From assembly GCA_964372415.1 (NCBI GenBank), contig CAYJQH010000004.1, positions 1-64,000 of the forward strand: a stretch of 64,000 nucleotides of DNA, read 5' to 3'. The notes beneath the pieces are model-generated. The model did no database searches. It was not told the origin of the DNA and saw only the letters and a program-made list of their open reading frames with translations. Within the stretch, counting starts at the first letter, position 1, and the number at the start of each line of letters is the position of its first letter. Below are positions 52,652 to 60,660 of the stretch, in pieces. The stretch is from JAGORL01 sp964372415 (lineage in GTDB: Bacteria; Patescibacteriota; Patescibacteriia; UBA9934). Position numbers and translations under genes: made by a program.

Positions 52652-53677
52652 ATGCGTGGTCAACTGCCGCAAAAACTTGTCGAACGCCTCACCCAACAGT
52701 TTGGTCCAACCACCTTCCGCGAGATAGAACGCGCTTTTTCGGTTCGTCGATTACCAATATTTCGCGTCAATACCCTCAAGGCAACTGACGAGCAGATCAT
52801 GGAGCTCATGCGAGAGCAAAATATAGCTTTCGAACGGGTGAAAAACGTGCCCCACGCCTTCAAAGTAAAAAACAAAAGCAACCACGAGCTCCTCGAGCTC
52901 CCAATTACTCAGCAAGGGCTTATCTATCTCCAAGGCATTACTTCGATGCTCCCTCCTCTATTCATCGAACCACAACCTCGCGAGGCAATTCTCGACCTGT
53001 GTGCCGCTCCGGGGAGTAAGACGACACAACTCGCGGCTTTATGTCTAACCTCCCCCTACCCCCTCCTTAACCAAGGAGGTGACGCTATGCGACAACGTAG
53101 CACAAGGCGTTTCCCCCTTGCCTGCCCTGAGAGAAATCGAAGGGTTGAAGGGGGAGATCAAGAGGGGGTCAGTTCATGTCACATCCTGGCTGTAGAAGAA
53201 AACGCTATTCGATACCAAAAACTCGTAAACAGCCTCGAGACGCAAGGCGCCTCAAATGTCGAAACTCGCCACGGTGACTCAACACAACTTCATAAGGAGT
53301 TTCCCGAGAGCTTCGACAAAGTCTTAGCCGATGTCCCCTGCTCGGCTGAGGGTCGCATTGACCTCAACGATCCGCGATCGTACAAGTATTGGTCGGAAAA
53401 AAACATCGTGGCCCACGCCAAGCTCCAACGCCGCTTGCTCCGATCGGCCGTAGCTTGTCTCAAACCTGGCGGCACGCTTGTCTACTCGACCTGCACCCTT
53501 GCTCCCGAAGAAAACGAAAAAATGATCGAGTGGCTAGTGGCCGAGTTTCCCCAAATGAAGCCGGTCGAAATCTCTGTTCCCCTCAAAGGCTCCCGAAAAA
53601 CTGCATTCAAGACGTTCACCGTCCTCCCAACCGATGAGGCAGAAGGTTTTTTTGTGGCGAAACTTAAAAAAGTTTGA
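52652..53677 (+). CDS. RsmB/NSUN-type RNA (cytosine-5) methyltransferase
   Basis: SAM-dependent RNA m5C methylase of 341 residues. ILDLCAAPGSKTTQLA is the SAM-binding motif, VLADVPCSAEGRID holds the catalytic PC motif and LVYSTCTLAPEENE the second TC cysteine. Between SAM motif I and the next strand (LAVEEN) lies an in-frame insertion of about 45 residues encoded by nested palindromic repeats (53046-53175). The insert is predicted to loop out of the fold. Whether it targets rRNA or tRNA is not clear. Confidence 0.9.
   Translation: MRGQLPQKLVERLTQQFGPTTFREIERAFSVRRLPIFRVNTLKATDEQIMELMREQNIAFERVKNVPHAFKVKNKSNHELLELPITQQGLIYLQGITSMLPPLFIEPQPREAILDLCAAPGSKTTQLAALCLTSPYPLLNQGGDAMRQRSTRRFPLACPERNRRVEGGDQEGVSSCHILAVEENAIRYQKLVNSLETQGASNVETRHGDSTQLHKEFPESFDKVLADVPCSAEGRIDLNDPRSYKYWSEKNIVAHAKLQRRLLRSAVACLKPGGTLVYSTCTLAPEENEKMIEWLVAEFPQMKPVEISVPLKGSRKTAFKTFTVLPTDEAEGFFVAKLKKV
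53046..53175. repeat. nested palindromic repeats inside the methylase gene
   Basis: CCTCCCCCTACCCCCTCCTT-AACC-AAGGAGG begins the insert. Inside lie CCCCCTTGCCTGCCCTGAG and TCGAAGGGTTGAAGGGGG, the common CCCTGAG...CGAAGGG palindrome, and the insert ends AGAGGGGGTCAG. The open reading frame is preserved through all 130 bases. Confidence 0.8.
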
Positions 53678-53735
53678 CTTTTAAGCTAAATTCTATTCAA
53701 ATTGAATAAGGAACGTGCATTAGAACGGGGGGGTC

Positions 53736-54131
53736 ATGGAACTGGCGGAGATTACTCGACTAATTCTGACCACACTTGAGGTCAGAAAGAGCGTTCTTAT
53801 CACCTACAAGTGCCAGGATAACAAAGCTGATCTAAAAATCAGCGAAGCTAAGCAGGTCTACTACGGGTTCTTCGAACACGGGACCGTGTTATTCGAGAGT
53901 CGGGCCTTGGAGGTCACAGGTAAAAAAGACTTGGAGTTGCAACGGGCGACACTCATTATCACCCCAGTAGGTGAAGTAAATCTCGAACTAAGTGGACGTA
54001 AGTGGATCGGCGAACAACGCAAAAGGGTCGAGATCTTCGGAGAAGAAACCGTGGAACACCTTCATAAACGCCTTGGCAAACTAGTCACCCTACAAGACAT
54101 GGCTATTAAGATATTCGACTACGCGAGTTAA
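53736..54131 (+). CDS. hypothetical protein, 131 aa
   Basis: Unrecognised soluble protein, alternating helix and beta strand (SVLITYKCQDNKADLKI; LQRATLIITPVGEVNLEL), ending in a helical C-terminus. The ATG follows a run of seven G that can act as a Shine-Dalgarno sequence. A weak promoter (TTGACT near 53674) precedes it, and a terminator follows (54172). Confidence 0.7.
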   Translation: MELAEITRLILTTLEVRKSVLITYKCQDNKADLKISEAKQVYYGFFEHGTVLFESRALEVTGKKDLELQRATLIITPVGEVNLELSGRKWIGEQRKRVEIFGEETVEHLHKRLGKLVTLQDMAIKIFDYAS

Positions 54132-54171
54132 CCCCCAATGATCCTTTTCTTCTAAAGAATCTCACGAGGCA

Positions 54172-54202
54172 CGGCGCATCCCTCAGTTGCGCCGATTTTA
54201 TT
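54172..54202 (+). terminator. terminator after the 53736 gene
   Basis: CGGCGCA pairs with TGCGCCG, followed by ATTTTATT. Confidence 0.8.
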
Positions 54203-54209
54203 AAAACAA

Positions 54210-55133
54210 TCATTCCTGACTCGCTAACCATCGCTCAGCATCGAGCGCGGCCATGCAACCAGTCCCGGCAGCGGTCACGGCTTGCCTATAGTAGTGGTCT
54301 CCCACATCGCCGGCGGCAAAGACACCCTCAACGTTTGTTTTAGTGGAACGAGGCTCGGTCACGAGGTATCCCTTTTCGTCGAGCGTGAGTTGACCCTTGA
54401 ACAAGGCGGTGTTCGGGGCGTGACCGATGGCCACAAAAAAGCCGTCAGTCTTTATTTCGTAAACATGCCCGGTGTCAGTATTTTTTACTCGAATACCGGT
54501 CACTTTATCGGTACCGTGAACTTCTTCGACAACGACGTTTGTCAAAAATTCTATTTTCGGATTTTTTCTAGCTCGCTCTAACATGATTTTTGAAGCGCGG
54601 AAAGTCTCGCTGCGATGAATGACAGTCACTTTGGTGGCAAATCGCGTCAGGAACATCGCCTCTTCCATGGCTGAGTCTCCCCCGCCGACGACGACCACCT
54701 CTTTGCCACGGAAAAAGAAACCGTCGCAAGTAGCGCATGCCGAAACACCTTTACCTTGGAACTCTTTTTCGCCGGGAATGCCTAGCCATTTGGCTGAAGC
54801 ACCGGTTGCAATGATGATAGTCTTGGCTTCATATGTGACGCCAGCCGAAGTTGTAACCTTAAATGGTCGATTAGAAAAATCGACATTAGTGATCATTTCG
54901 CTCTTTATCTCAGTACCAAAACGCAAAGCCTGCTTGCGCAGCTTCTCCATGAGGTCTGGCCCGAGCACACCATCAGCTTCACCGGGCCAGTTTTCAACAT
55001 CCGACGTTAGCATCAGCTGCCCGCCAGGCTCAAGACCTGCAAACATGAGAGGTGCCATCTGCGCACGTGCAGCATAAATGGCAGCCGTGTACCCAGCTGG
55101 ACCGGAGCCAATGATAATAACGTCATTGATCAT
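54210..55133 (-). CDS. trxB: thioredoxin reductase
   Basis: FAD- and NADPH-dependent reductase of 307 residues. GSGPAGYTAAIYAARA binds FAD, CATC in SACATCDGFFF is the redox pair, VVGGGDSAMEEA binds NADPH, and GVFAAGDVGD ends the FAD site. It lies directly downstream of its substrate trxA in the same operon. Confidence 0.97.
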   Translation of the reverse strand: MINDVIIIGSGPAGYTAAIYAARAQMAPLMFAGLEPGGQLMLTSDVENWPGEADGVLGPDLMEKLRKQALRFGTEIKSEMITNVDFSNRPFKVTTSAGVTYEAKTIIIATGASAKWLGIPGEKEFQGKGVSACATCDGFFFRGKEVVVVGGGDSAMEEAMFLTRFATKVTVIHRSETFRASKIMLERARKNPKIEFLTNVVVEEVHGTDKVTGIRVKNTDTGHVYEIKTDGFFVAIGHAPNTALFKGQLTLDEKGYLVTEPRSTKTNVEGVFAAGDVGDHYYRQAVTAAGTGCMAALDAERWLASQE

Positions 55134-55178
55134 AAACTTTAGTGTCGATCTACCCGACGGTACGTCGGGATCTACTAT

Positions 55179-55490
55179 CTACGAAATGAGTGCCTGTAAC
55201 CTCTCCTTAAGTGACTCCTTGGTCATGGATCCCGAAAATCGACCGACCTCGCTGCCGCCCTTCATTATAATGTAGGTGGGAATAGATAGAATGTTAAAAC
55301 GCATCGTGAGCTCACCGTTTTCGTCAACGTTCACCTTGGCGACCTCAAGATCAGGCATGTCATGGCTAAGCTCGTCGATGATCGGTCCCATAACTTTGCA
55401 CGGTCCGCACCATGGCGCCCAAAAATCAATAAATACTGGTTTATTTGACTTAGTAACGAACGCATCGAAAGTTCCTGTGGTTAAATCCAT
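55179..55490 (-). CDS. trxA: thioredoxin
   Basis: The 103-residue protein has the WCGPC active site in VFIDFWAPWCGPCKVMGP and the cis-Pro segment ILSIPTYIIMKGG. The ATG at 55490 is chosen; the open frame upstream overlaps infB. Confidence 0.97.
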   Translation of the reverse strand: MDLTTGTFDAFVTKSNKPVFIDFWAPWCGPCKVMGPIIDELSHDMPDLEVAKVNVDENGELTMRFNILSIPTYIIMKGGSEVGRFSGSMTKESLKERLQALIS

Positions 55491-55494
55491 AGTC

Positions 55495-57561
55495 TTACAC
55501 TTTGAGAATACGTGCTTGTTCTTCTTCTTGGTAGGCTTCGAGCGTATCACCAATCTCTACTTTCGTCTTACCTTGGAAGGCAATACCGCAATCCTGACCG
55601 GCTACCACATCTTTAACCGAGGTTTTGCCCGATTGGAGTGCCTCGATTTTACCTTCACCTACCACTTGGCCACCACGAAAAATACGTAGCGTAGCTCCGG
55701 GAATGAGTTTTCCTTTCTTAACCTTGGCGCCAATAATCACCCCCTTGTCGGTCTTTTTAAATAAGGCCAAAACTTCACCGGAACCAAGCTCGGTGTACAC
55801 CTTTTCCGAAGGAATAAGTTTTTTTAGACGCTCGACCACGTTTTCGAATAATTTATAAATTACAGACGAACTTTCAATAATTACATTCTTGTCACGCGCC
55901 AGCTGTTCGGCGCCGGCTGCCTTAACGTTAAAGGCATAAACAACCGCTTGCGCGCCTTCGGCACGAAGCACGTCTGCATCCGTAATATTACCTAGACCTT
56001 TGCCGACTATTTTAACGCCAACATAAGGGTTTTCGACCTTCTCAATCATGCCAATTAAGGCTTCAAGAGAGCCCAGAACATCGGCTTTAACAACGATATT
56101 CAAATACACCTTGCCCTCTTCTTTCTTTTCCTCATCGGTCTTCGGGGCAGCAGTCTTCATGGCAATCTCGCCAACGCCGCCAGCCGCTCGACCAGCCTGT
56201 TCACGAAGTACTTCAAGGCTTGAGACATCTTCTGGGACTTCCAGAATGTCGCCAATCGATGGGGCTGCTTTAAGACCGAGAATTTTAACTGGGGTCGAAG
56301 GCGTTGCTTCTTTTATGTTTGAACCGTCATGCGCTTTCATAGCCCGAACGCGACCATAATTCATGCCACGTACAGCCATGGTGTCCTGCAGTTTGAGGGT
56401 TCCAGTTTGCACAAGAACAGTAGCTACAGGACCGGCACCCTTATCGACGCGAGATTCAATAATCGTTCCAACAGCGCGACGAGTGGGATCGGCTACGATA
56501 CTGTCTTTCTCAAGGTCAGCGACGAATAAAAGCACGTCTAATAGACCGTCGATATTCATGTTCTTCTTGGCCGAAATCGGAACACAGATTGTTTTGCCAC
56601 CCCAATCCTCAGGCACGAGCCCAAGCTCAGCAAGTTTGCTCTTCACGAGCTCGAGATTGGCGTCTGGTTTATCGATTTTGTTTATGGCCACGACAAAAGG
56701 CAGCTTAGCAGCTTTAATAATGTCGATAGCTTCCCTAGTTTGCGGCTGCACACCGTCATCGGCGGCCACGACGAGAATTGCAATATCGGCTACCTTGGCG
56801 CCACGTGAACGCATGACCGTAAATGCCTCGTGACCTGGAGTATCGATAAATGTGAGCTTGCGCGAGATCCCTCGATCGCCTTCTACTCCTCGGGATTTCG
56901 TGGCAGTCTTCGACTGCCACTCAACTTGATAGGCACCGATGTGCTGCGTAATTCCCCCAGCTTCGCCAGCCACTACATTAGCCTTACGAATCGCGTCGAG
57001 GAGTGATGTCTTACCATGGTCAACGTGACCCATGACCACAATCACCGGGGCCCGCGGCTGAACTTTACCTTCTGCTTTCTCTTCTTCTTTAGCTTTTGCT
57101 AAACGATCTTCGCCACCGGTTGCGCCATCGTCTTTCTTCTCGCTTGCCGGTTCGGCGATAAAACCAAGATCTTCAGCCACGATGCTTGCTGTTTCAAAAT
57201 CGATCCGCTCGTTCAAAGAAGCCAAAATGCCGCTCCTCATGAGCTCTTGCATAACCTTAGCAACCGGCAGATTGAGACTATTCGCAAAGTCACGAACCGT
57301 AACGGTTGGTGGAATCTGCACCCGCGGCGCATCACCGGCAAGCACCTGAGCCTTGCGGTCAGCCCGAGCTTTTTGTTCCTCCATTTTCTTCTGGAGGTAC
57401 TGGCGCTTCTTGTGCTCCTGCCAAGCGTTCATGATCTTACCCACGTCACGATCGGGAAGCTTGATAGCTTTGTTCCCAATATCAAATCCAAGCTCTGGGA
57501 GCTTGGCGCGCAATTCTTCGGTCGGTACCCGCAAACGCCGGGCAAGTTCGGAAATATTCAT
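55495..57561 (-). CDS. infB: translation initiation factor IF-2
   Basis: GTPase of 688 residues that places fMet-tRNA on the 30S subunit. The N-terminus MNISELARRLRV and the IF2_N-like region around residue 90 (VRDFANSLNLPVAKVMQELMRSG) precede the G domain (VVMGHVDHGKTSLLDAI; DTPGHEAFTVMRSRG; NKID). Between QVE and KLTFIDTPGHEAF there is an extra segment of about 18 residues (WQSKTATKSRGVEGDRGISR) that coincides with a palindrome at 56868-56923. The ATG at 57561 is chosen by homology. Confidence 0.96.
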   Translation of the reverse strand: MNISELARRLRVPTEELRAKLPELGFDIGNKAIKLPDRDVGKIMNAWQEHKKRQYLQKKMEEQKARADRKAQVLAGDAPRVQIPPTVTVRDFANSLNLPVAKVMQELMRSGILASLNERIDFETASIVAEDLGFIAEPASEKKDDGATGGEDRLAKAKEEEKAEGKVQPRAPVIVVMGHVDHGKTSLLDAIRKANVVAGEAGGITQHIGAYQVEWQSKTATKSRGVEGDRGISRKLTFIDTPGHEAFTVMRSRGAKVADIAILVVAADDGVQPQTREAIDIIKAAKLPFVVAINKIDKPDANLELVKSKLAELGLVPEDWGGKTICVPISAKKNMNIDGLLDVLLFVADLEKDSIVADPTRRAVGTIIESRVDKGAGPVATVLVQTGTLKLQDTMAVRGMNYGRVRAMKAHDGSNIKEATPSTPVKILGLKAAPSIGDILEVPEDVSSLEVLREQAGRAAGGVGEIAMKTAAPKTDEEKKEEGKVYLNIVVKADVLGSLEALIGMIEKVENPYVGVKIVGKGLGNITDADVLRAEGAQAVVYAFNVKAAGAEQLARDKNVIIESSSVIYKLFENVVERLKKLIPSEKVYTELGSGEVLALFKKTDKGVIIGAKVKKGKLIPGATLRIFRGGQVVGEGKIEALQSGKTSVKDVVAGQDCGIAFQGKTKVEIGDTLEAYQEEEQARILKV
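56868..56923. repeat. in-frame palindromes in the infB G domain
   Basis: CGAGATCCCTCG is answered by CCTCGGGATTTCG, and a perfect GTGGCAGTC-TTC-GACTGCCAC palindrome follows. Together they encode the extra residues before the G3 motif of IF-2. Confidence 0.65.
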
Positions 57562-57599
57562 GCCGAAGAGCGTAGCGCAAAAAGCGCTCGCCGTAAAGG

Positions 57600-57636
57600 A
57601 CCTCCCCCTAACCCCCTCCACTTTGTGTAGGGAGAA
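57600..57636. repeat. palindromic CT-rich repeat, left flank of the DUF559 gene
   Basis: ACCTCCCCCTAACCCCCTCC then TAGGGAGAAC. It supplies the last codons and stop of the DUF559 gene. The inverted partner is at 58010-58048. Confidence 0.75.
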
Positions 57637-58006
57637 CTCGAGCGCTCCGCTCGGCTCTCTTCCGACGCAATACGTGTCGAATTTCTTCAAGCACGCTCTC
57701 GAGGCCACCAAGAACGTCACCGTTTGAGAAACGAATTACCTCGATATTCTGATCATTAATATAAGCTGTTCTGTTTGCATCATAAATTTTCTTCTCAGGA
57801 GTGTAGTGAGGTGGACCATCAACTTCGATAACTAATCGATCCTCAGAACAATAAAAGTCGGCAATAAAAGGACCAATGTTGTGCTGTCGTCGAAACTTAG
57901 CATTTTCAACCTGTCGGTTCCTGAGATAGCGCCAAAGAAGGGCCTCGGCAAACGTTTCTTTCTTGCGCAGTATTTGTCGCCTCCATAGATATAACCAGTT
58001 AAGCAT
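57608..58006 (-). CDS. DUF559 (very-short-patch-repair-like) nuclease domain protein
   Basis: The 132-residue protein contains AEALLWRYLRNRQVENAKFRRQHNIGPFIADFYCSEDRLVIEVDG and IEVIRFSNGDVL, the DUF559 pattern. This PD-(D/E)XK-like fold resembles Vsr endonucleases; the E-V-D strand would hold the metal site. Function in vivo is unknown. The gene is bracketed by inverted C/T-rich palindromes (57600-57636 and 58010-58048), which suggests the gene and repeats form a mobile cassette. Confidence 0.88.
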   Translation of the reverse strand: MLNWLYLWRRQILRKKETFAEALLWRYLRNRQVENAKFRRQHNIGPFIADFYCSEDRLVIEVDGPPHYTPEKKIYDANRTAYINDQNIEVIRFSNGDVLGGLESVLEEIRHVLRRKRAERSARVLPTQSGGG

Positions 58007-58009
58007 AAA

Positions 58010-58048
58010 GCTCTCCCTCCACCAGGTGGAAGGAGTTAGAGGGAGGTC
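58010..58048. repeat. palindromic CT-rich repeat, right flank of the DUF559 gene
   Basis: CTCTCCCTCCACCAGGTGGAAGGAGTTAGAGGGAGGTCAG is a long palindrome of the same family, inverted relative to 57600-57636. Confidence 0.78.
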
Positions 58049-58544
58049 AGTCTAACGCGTGCCGCAGCTGCACCTGCCGCGTGGTGGCACCACACGACCC
58101 AACTTCGAGTTGGTTTTGAAAAACGGCGAGGTAGTACCCCGGAAGGGCTGACGAAAACTGATCGTTTGGATCAACCGGAATAGCCGGTAGCAACTCTTCG
58201 CCTACGTATTCACGAAGATTTAGGCAGGCGTTAGAGGTCACCGGATCAGCGCATTGTTCACCGTGTGCGCCAGCACAATTACCTGAACCAATGAGCACCT
58301 TGCCGTCCCCCGTACCTTTAAGTTGTTCGACTAGTCCAGCAAACTTTTGTGGATCCTCATTTTCAAGCTGAAGAACAGACGACATGAGAATCCTTACATG
58401 TTCGGCTCGCTCAATATCGCGTTCCTTAGCGATGACCCGCATGGGTCCCAAAATCATGACAATGACAAAACCTACAAAGAGCGCTACAGCGAGTGCTGTA
58501 AGCACGTCGAGCTTCGTGACACCCATGTACTGACTGTGCGACAT
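58047..58544 (-). CDS. pilin-like (pseudopilin-like) membrane protein, 165 aa
   Basis: One N-terminal hydrophobic helix (LDVLTALAVALFVGFVIVMILGP) continues into a long amphipathic helix (KERDIERAEHVRILMSSVLQL), then a Cys-containing C-terminal domain (NCAGAHGEQC; NACLNL). This resembles type IV minor pilins, though the usual G-F-T-L-E processing motif is absent. The ATG at 58544 is chosen. It could serve the DNA-uptake pilus that comEC and dprA imply. Confidence 0.6.
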   Translation of the reverse strand: MSHSQYMGVTKLDVLTALAVALFVGFVIVMILGPMRVIAKERDIERAEHVRILMSSVLQLENEDPQKFAGLVEQLKGTGDGKVLIGSGNCAGAHGEQCADPVTSNACLNLREYVGEELLPAIPVDPNDQFSSALPGYYLAVFQNQLEVGSCGATTRQVQLRHALD

Positions 58545-58589
58545 GACAACATTGTAACAAAAAAACGGCGCTTGCGGCGTCGTCACGGA

Positions 58590-58934
58590 TTAGTCGTCAT
58601 CCCAGCCGTACACTTCTCGTTCGCCAACAGCGATTAGCTTTTCGACCAATTGGGGATTGTCTCTAATCCAGTCGTAGAGATCCTGTCCATCGGGGAAGCC
58701 CTCGAGATAGTCCCTCCTCGACACACGGTTGGCCAAAGGGGCAATGCCTCTCGTTTGACCACGCTTCCAGGCTTCGTAGTCCTCCGCATCCCAGTTGATT
58801 CTGATCGAAGCCATGAAAACAGGCACCCCGACAAGAACACTCTCTTTGAAGTGATCGGTAACGTACTTTTGGAATCCTTCTGGCGTCTTTGACAAGTCTT
58901 CCTTTCTTACAATCAAAATCGATCCACTACCCAT
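58590..58934 (-). CDS. hypothetical protein, 114 aa
   Basis: Unrecognised acidic soluble protein (SILIVRKEDLSKTPEGFQKY; ends EREVYGWDDD). A GGAGGG Shine-Dalgarno sequence precedes the ATG; the same bases pair with an upstream CCCTC (CCCTC-AAAG-GAGGG), so translation may be controlled by this hairpin. It follows mutM on the same strand after 37 bases. Confidence 0.65.
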   Translation of the reverse strand: MGSGSILIVRKEDLSKTPEGFQKYVTDHFKESVLVGVPVFMASIRINWDAEDYEAWKRGQTRGIAPLANRVSRRDYLEGFPDGQDLYDWIRDNPQLVEKLIAVGEREVYGWDDD

Positions 58935-58971
58935 GTACCCTCCTTTGAGGGTTAGAGCCTAATCGAAGAGT

Positions 58972-59817
58972 TTATCTTTGGCAAATCGGACAGTAGTGTG
59001 TTCCCCGACCACCGAGCACGATTTTCTTAATTGGTGCCTCACACGTCTGACAAAGCTGACCGTCGCGACCGTAGACTTTAAGAAAGCTTAAGAAACTACC
59101 TTTCTCACCATCGGTATCAACATAATCGTTGGCACTTGTCCCTTTTTGGGCGAGTGATTCGGCCAGCACCTTCTTAACCTCGGTGACGAGACGCAAGCGA
59201 TCGTTCGCGGTGAGAGTGCCGAGTCGACGGGTCGGTCGAATACCCGCTCGATGACAAGCTTCGTCGGCGTAGATGTTCCCGACGCCCGCGATCGCTTCCT
59301 GGTCGAGTAGAGCCGCTTTCACTTTTCGCGTTTTCGGCGTTACAAGACAAGCCGCGAGCTCTTCGGCTGAGGTATCAAGGGGTTCGGGGCCGTAAATTTC
59401 CGTAGCCTGACGCAAACCGTCTGCGTCAACGAGGCGCAAGTAGCCAAACATTCGCACGTCAGACCAAACAAGGCGGTCGCCGCTGTCTAAAACGAATAAC
59501 ATACGGTCGTGCTTGGTAGGAGTGTAGACCCCCTCTGACTCCCCCTTACTTAAGGGTGAGACGCTCGGCAGAAACAAAAACTTACCAGTCATCTTGAGGT
59601 GCCCGAGCATCGCCCGACCGTCGTCGAGATGAAAAATAAGGAGCTTTGCTCGTCGAGCGACTTTAGCAATGCGGCTTCCAGTGACTGCTTCTGCGAATTT
59701 CTGTCCGTGAGGGCGTTCGCGGCCTGACTTGAAAACAGTCACTGTAGAGAGTATCTTGCCACGGAGATGCTTATCTAGTTGCTGACGTATTGTTTCAACT
59801 TCGGGAAGTTCGGGCAT
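58972..59817 (-). CDS. mutM: formamidopyrimidine-DNA glycosylase
   Basis: Base-excision repair enzyme for 8-oxoguanine, 281 residues. The N-terminus PELPEVETIRQQLDKHL has the catalytic Pro and Glu; the C-terminal zinc finger is CQTCEAPIKKIVLGGRGTHYCPIC. A dispersed palindrome (59520-59575) is read in frame as VSPLSKGESEGVYTPTKHD in the beta-rich N-terminal domain. Its start codon touches that of truB (CATATG). Confidence 0.95.
   Translation of the reverse strand: MPELPEVETIRQQLDKHLRGKILSTVTVFKSGRERPHGQKFAEAVTGSRIAKVARRAKLLIFHLDDGRAMLGHLKMTGKFLFLPSVSPLSKGESEGVYTPTKHDRMLFVLDSGDRLVWSDVRMFGYLRLVDADGLRQATEIYGPEPLDTSAEELAACLVTPKTRKVKAALLDQEAIAGVGNIYADEACHRAGIRPTRRLGTLTANDRLRLVTEVKKVLAESLAQKGTSANDYVDTDGEKGSFLSFLKVYGRDGQLCQTCEAPIKKIVLGGRGTHYCPICQR
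59520..59575. repeat. in-frame palindromic repeat in mutM
   Basis: ACCCCCTCTGACTCCCCCTTACTTAAGGG belongs to the dispersed C/T-rich family; it adds about 15 residues to the N-terminal domain of MutM. Confidence 0.65.
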
Positions 59818-60525
59818 ATGCCATTTCTGTTAATCGACAAACCCGCCGGCATCACGTCTCACGACGTGGTTGATCGTATTCGTAAGATTACCGGACAACG
59901 CACGGTTGGTCACGCAGGGACACTTGATCCGTTTGCTACGGGACTTTTGATTGTGGCCGTTGGGCGAGATTCGACGAAAAATTTGGCCAAATACGTCGGT
60001 CTCGACAAAGAGTATGAAGCAAAGATCGTACTTGGCGCAACTACCGATACCCTCGACCCCGAGAGCCCTGTTATAGCCATGGGTTCTAAAGATGGCCAAC
60101 CGATCACCCTTTCAAAAAAGCAAATTCTACAAGCAGTGGCTGAACTCACCGGCGATATTGAGCAGATCCCGCCCATGCATTCAGCGATCAAAATAAAGGG
60201 CAAAAAACTTTACGAACTTGCCCGCCAAGGCAAGGAGATCGAGCGCCAACCCCGACAGGTGAAGGTGAACCTCTTTAAATCACTCGTCGAACTTAAAGAA
60301 ACGTACGTGCTCCACGTGCTGATCCCTTTTTGTATTCAATGTTCCTCTGGCACCTATATTCGCGCTCTGGCTCGAGATCTGGGTCAAAAACTTAACACAG
60401 GTGGATATCTTCAGGCCCTCCGCCGGACAAAAATTGGTAACTTTTCGCTTGACCAAGCGAATTCTTTAGAAAAGCTTAATAAAGATTCTTGGATTGACCG
60501 TTCACAAAACGACATGCTACCGTGA
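59818..60525 (+). CDS. truB: tRNA pseudouridine(55) synthase
   Basis: Makes pseudouridine 55 in the T arm of tRNAs, 235 residues. FLLIDKPAGITSHDVVDRIRKITGQRTVGHAGTLDPFATGLL contains the catalytic Asp. GTYIRALARDLGQKL is the second signature. The C-terminal PUA domain is missing, so this is a short form. The ATG at 59818 lies immediately next to the mutM start codon; no leader separates the two. Confidence 0.95.
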   Translation: MPFLLIDKPAGITSHDVVDRIRKITGQRTVGHAGTLDPFATGLLIVAVGRDSTKNLAKYVGLDKEYEAKIVLGATTDTLDPESPVIAMGSKDGQPITLSKKQILQAVAELTGDIEQIPPMHSAIKIKGKKLYELARQGKEIERQPRQVKVNLFKSLVELKETYVLHVLIPFCIQCSSGTYIRALARDLGQKLNTGGYLQALRRTKIGNFSLDQANSLEKLNKDSWIDRSQNDMLP

Positions 60526-60609
60526 GCCCATTAAATCATGATGGTGCGGTTGCGGCTGTTGCTGTTCTCCCTTGTGGTAAATTATCTCGAAATTTTAGAG
60601 AACTCTCGT

Positions 60610-60636
60610 GGGGCGAGTCAATTGACTCCCCTTTTG
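60610..60636 (+). terminator. terminator between truB and rny
   Basis: GGGGCGAGTC-AATT-GACTCCCC, followed by TTTT. Confidence 0.75.
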
Positions 60637-60660
60637 CCGTAGCCGTACGTTAAAAACTCT

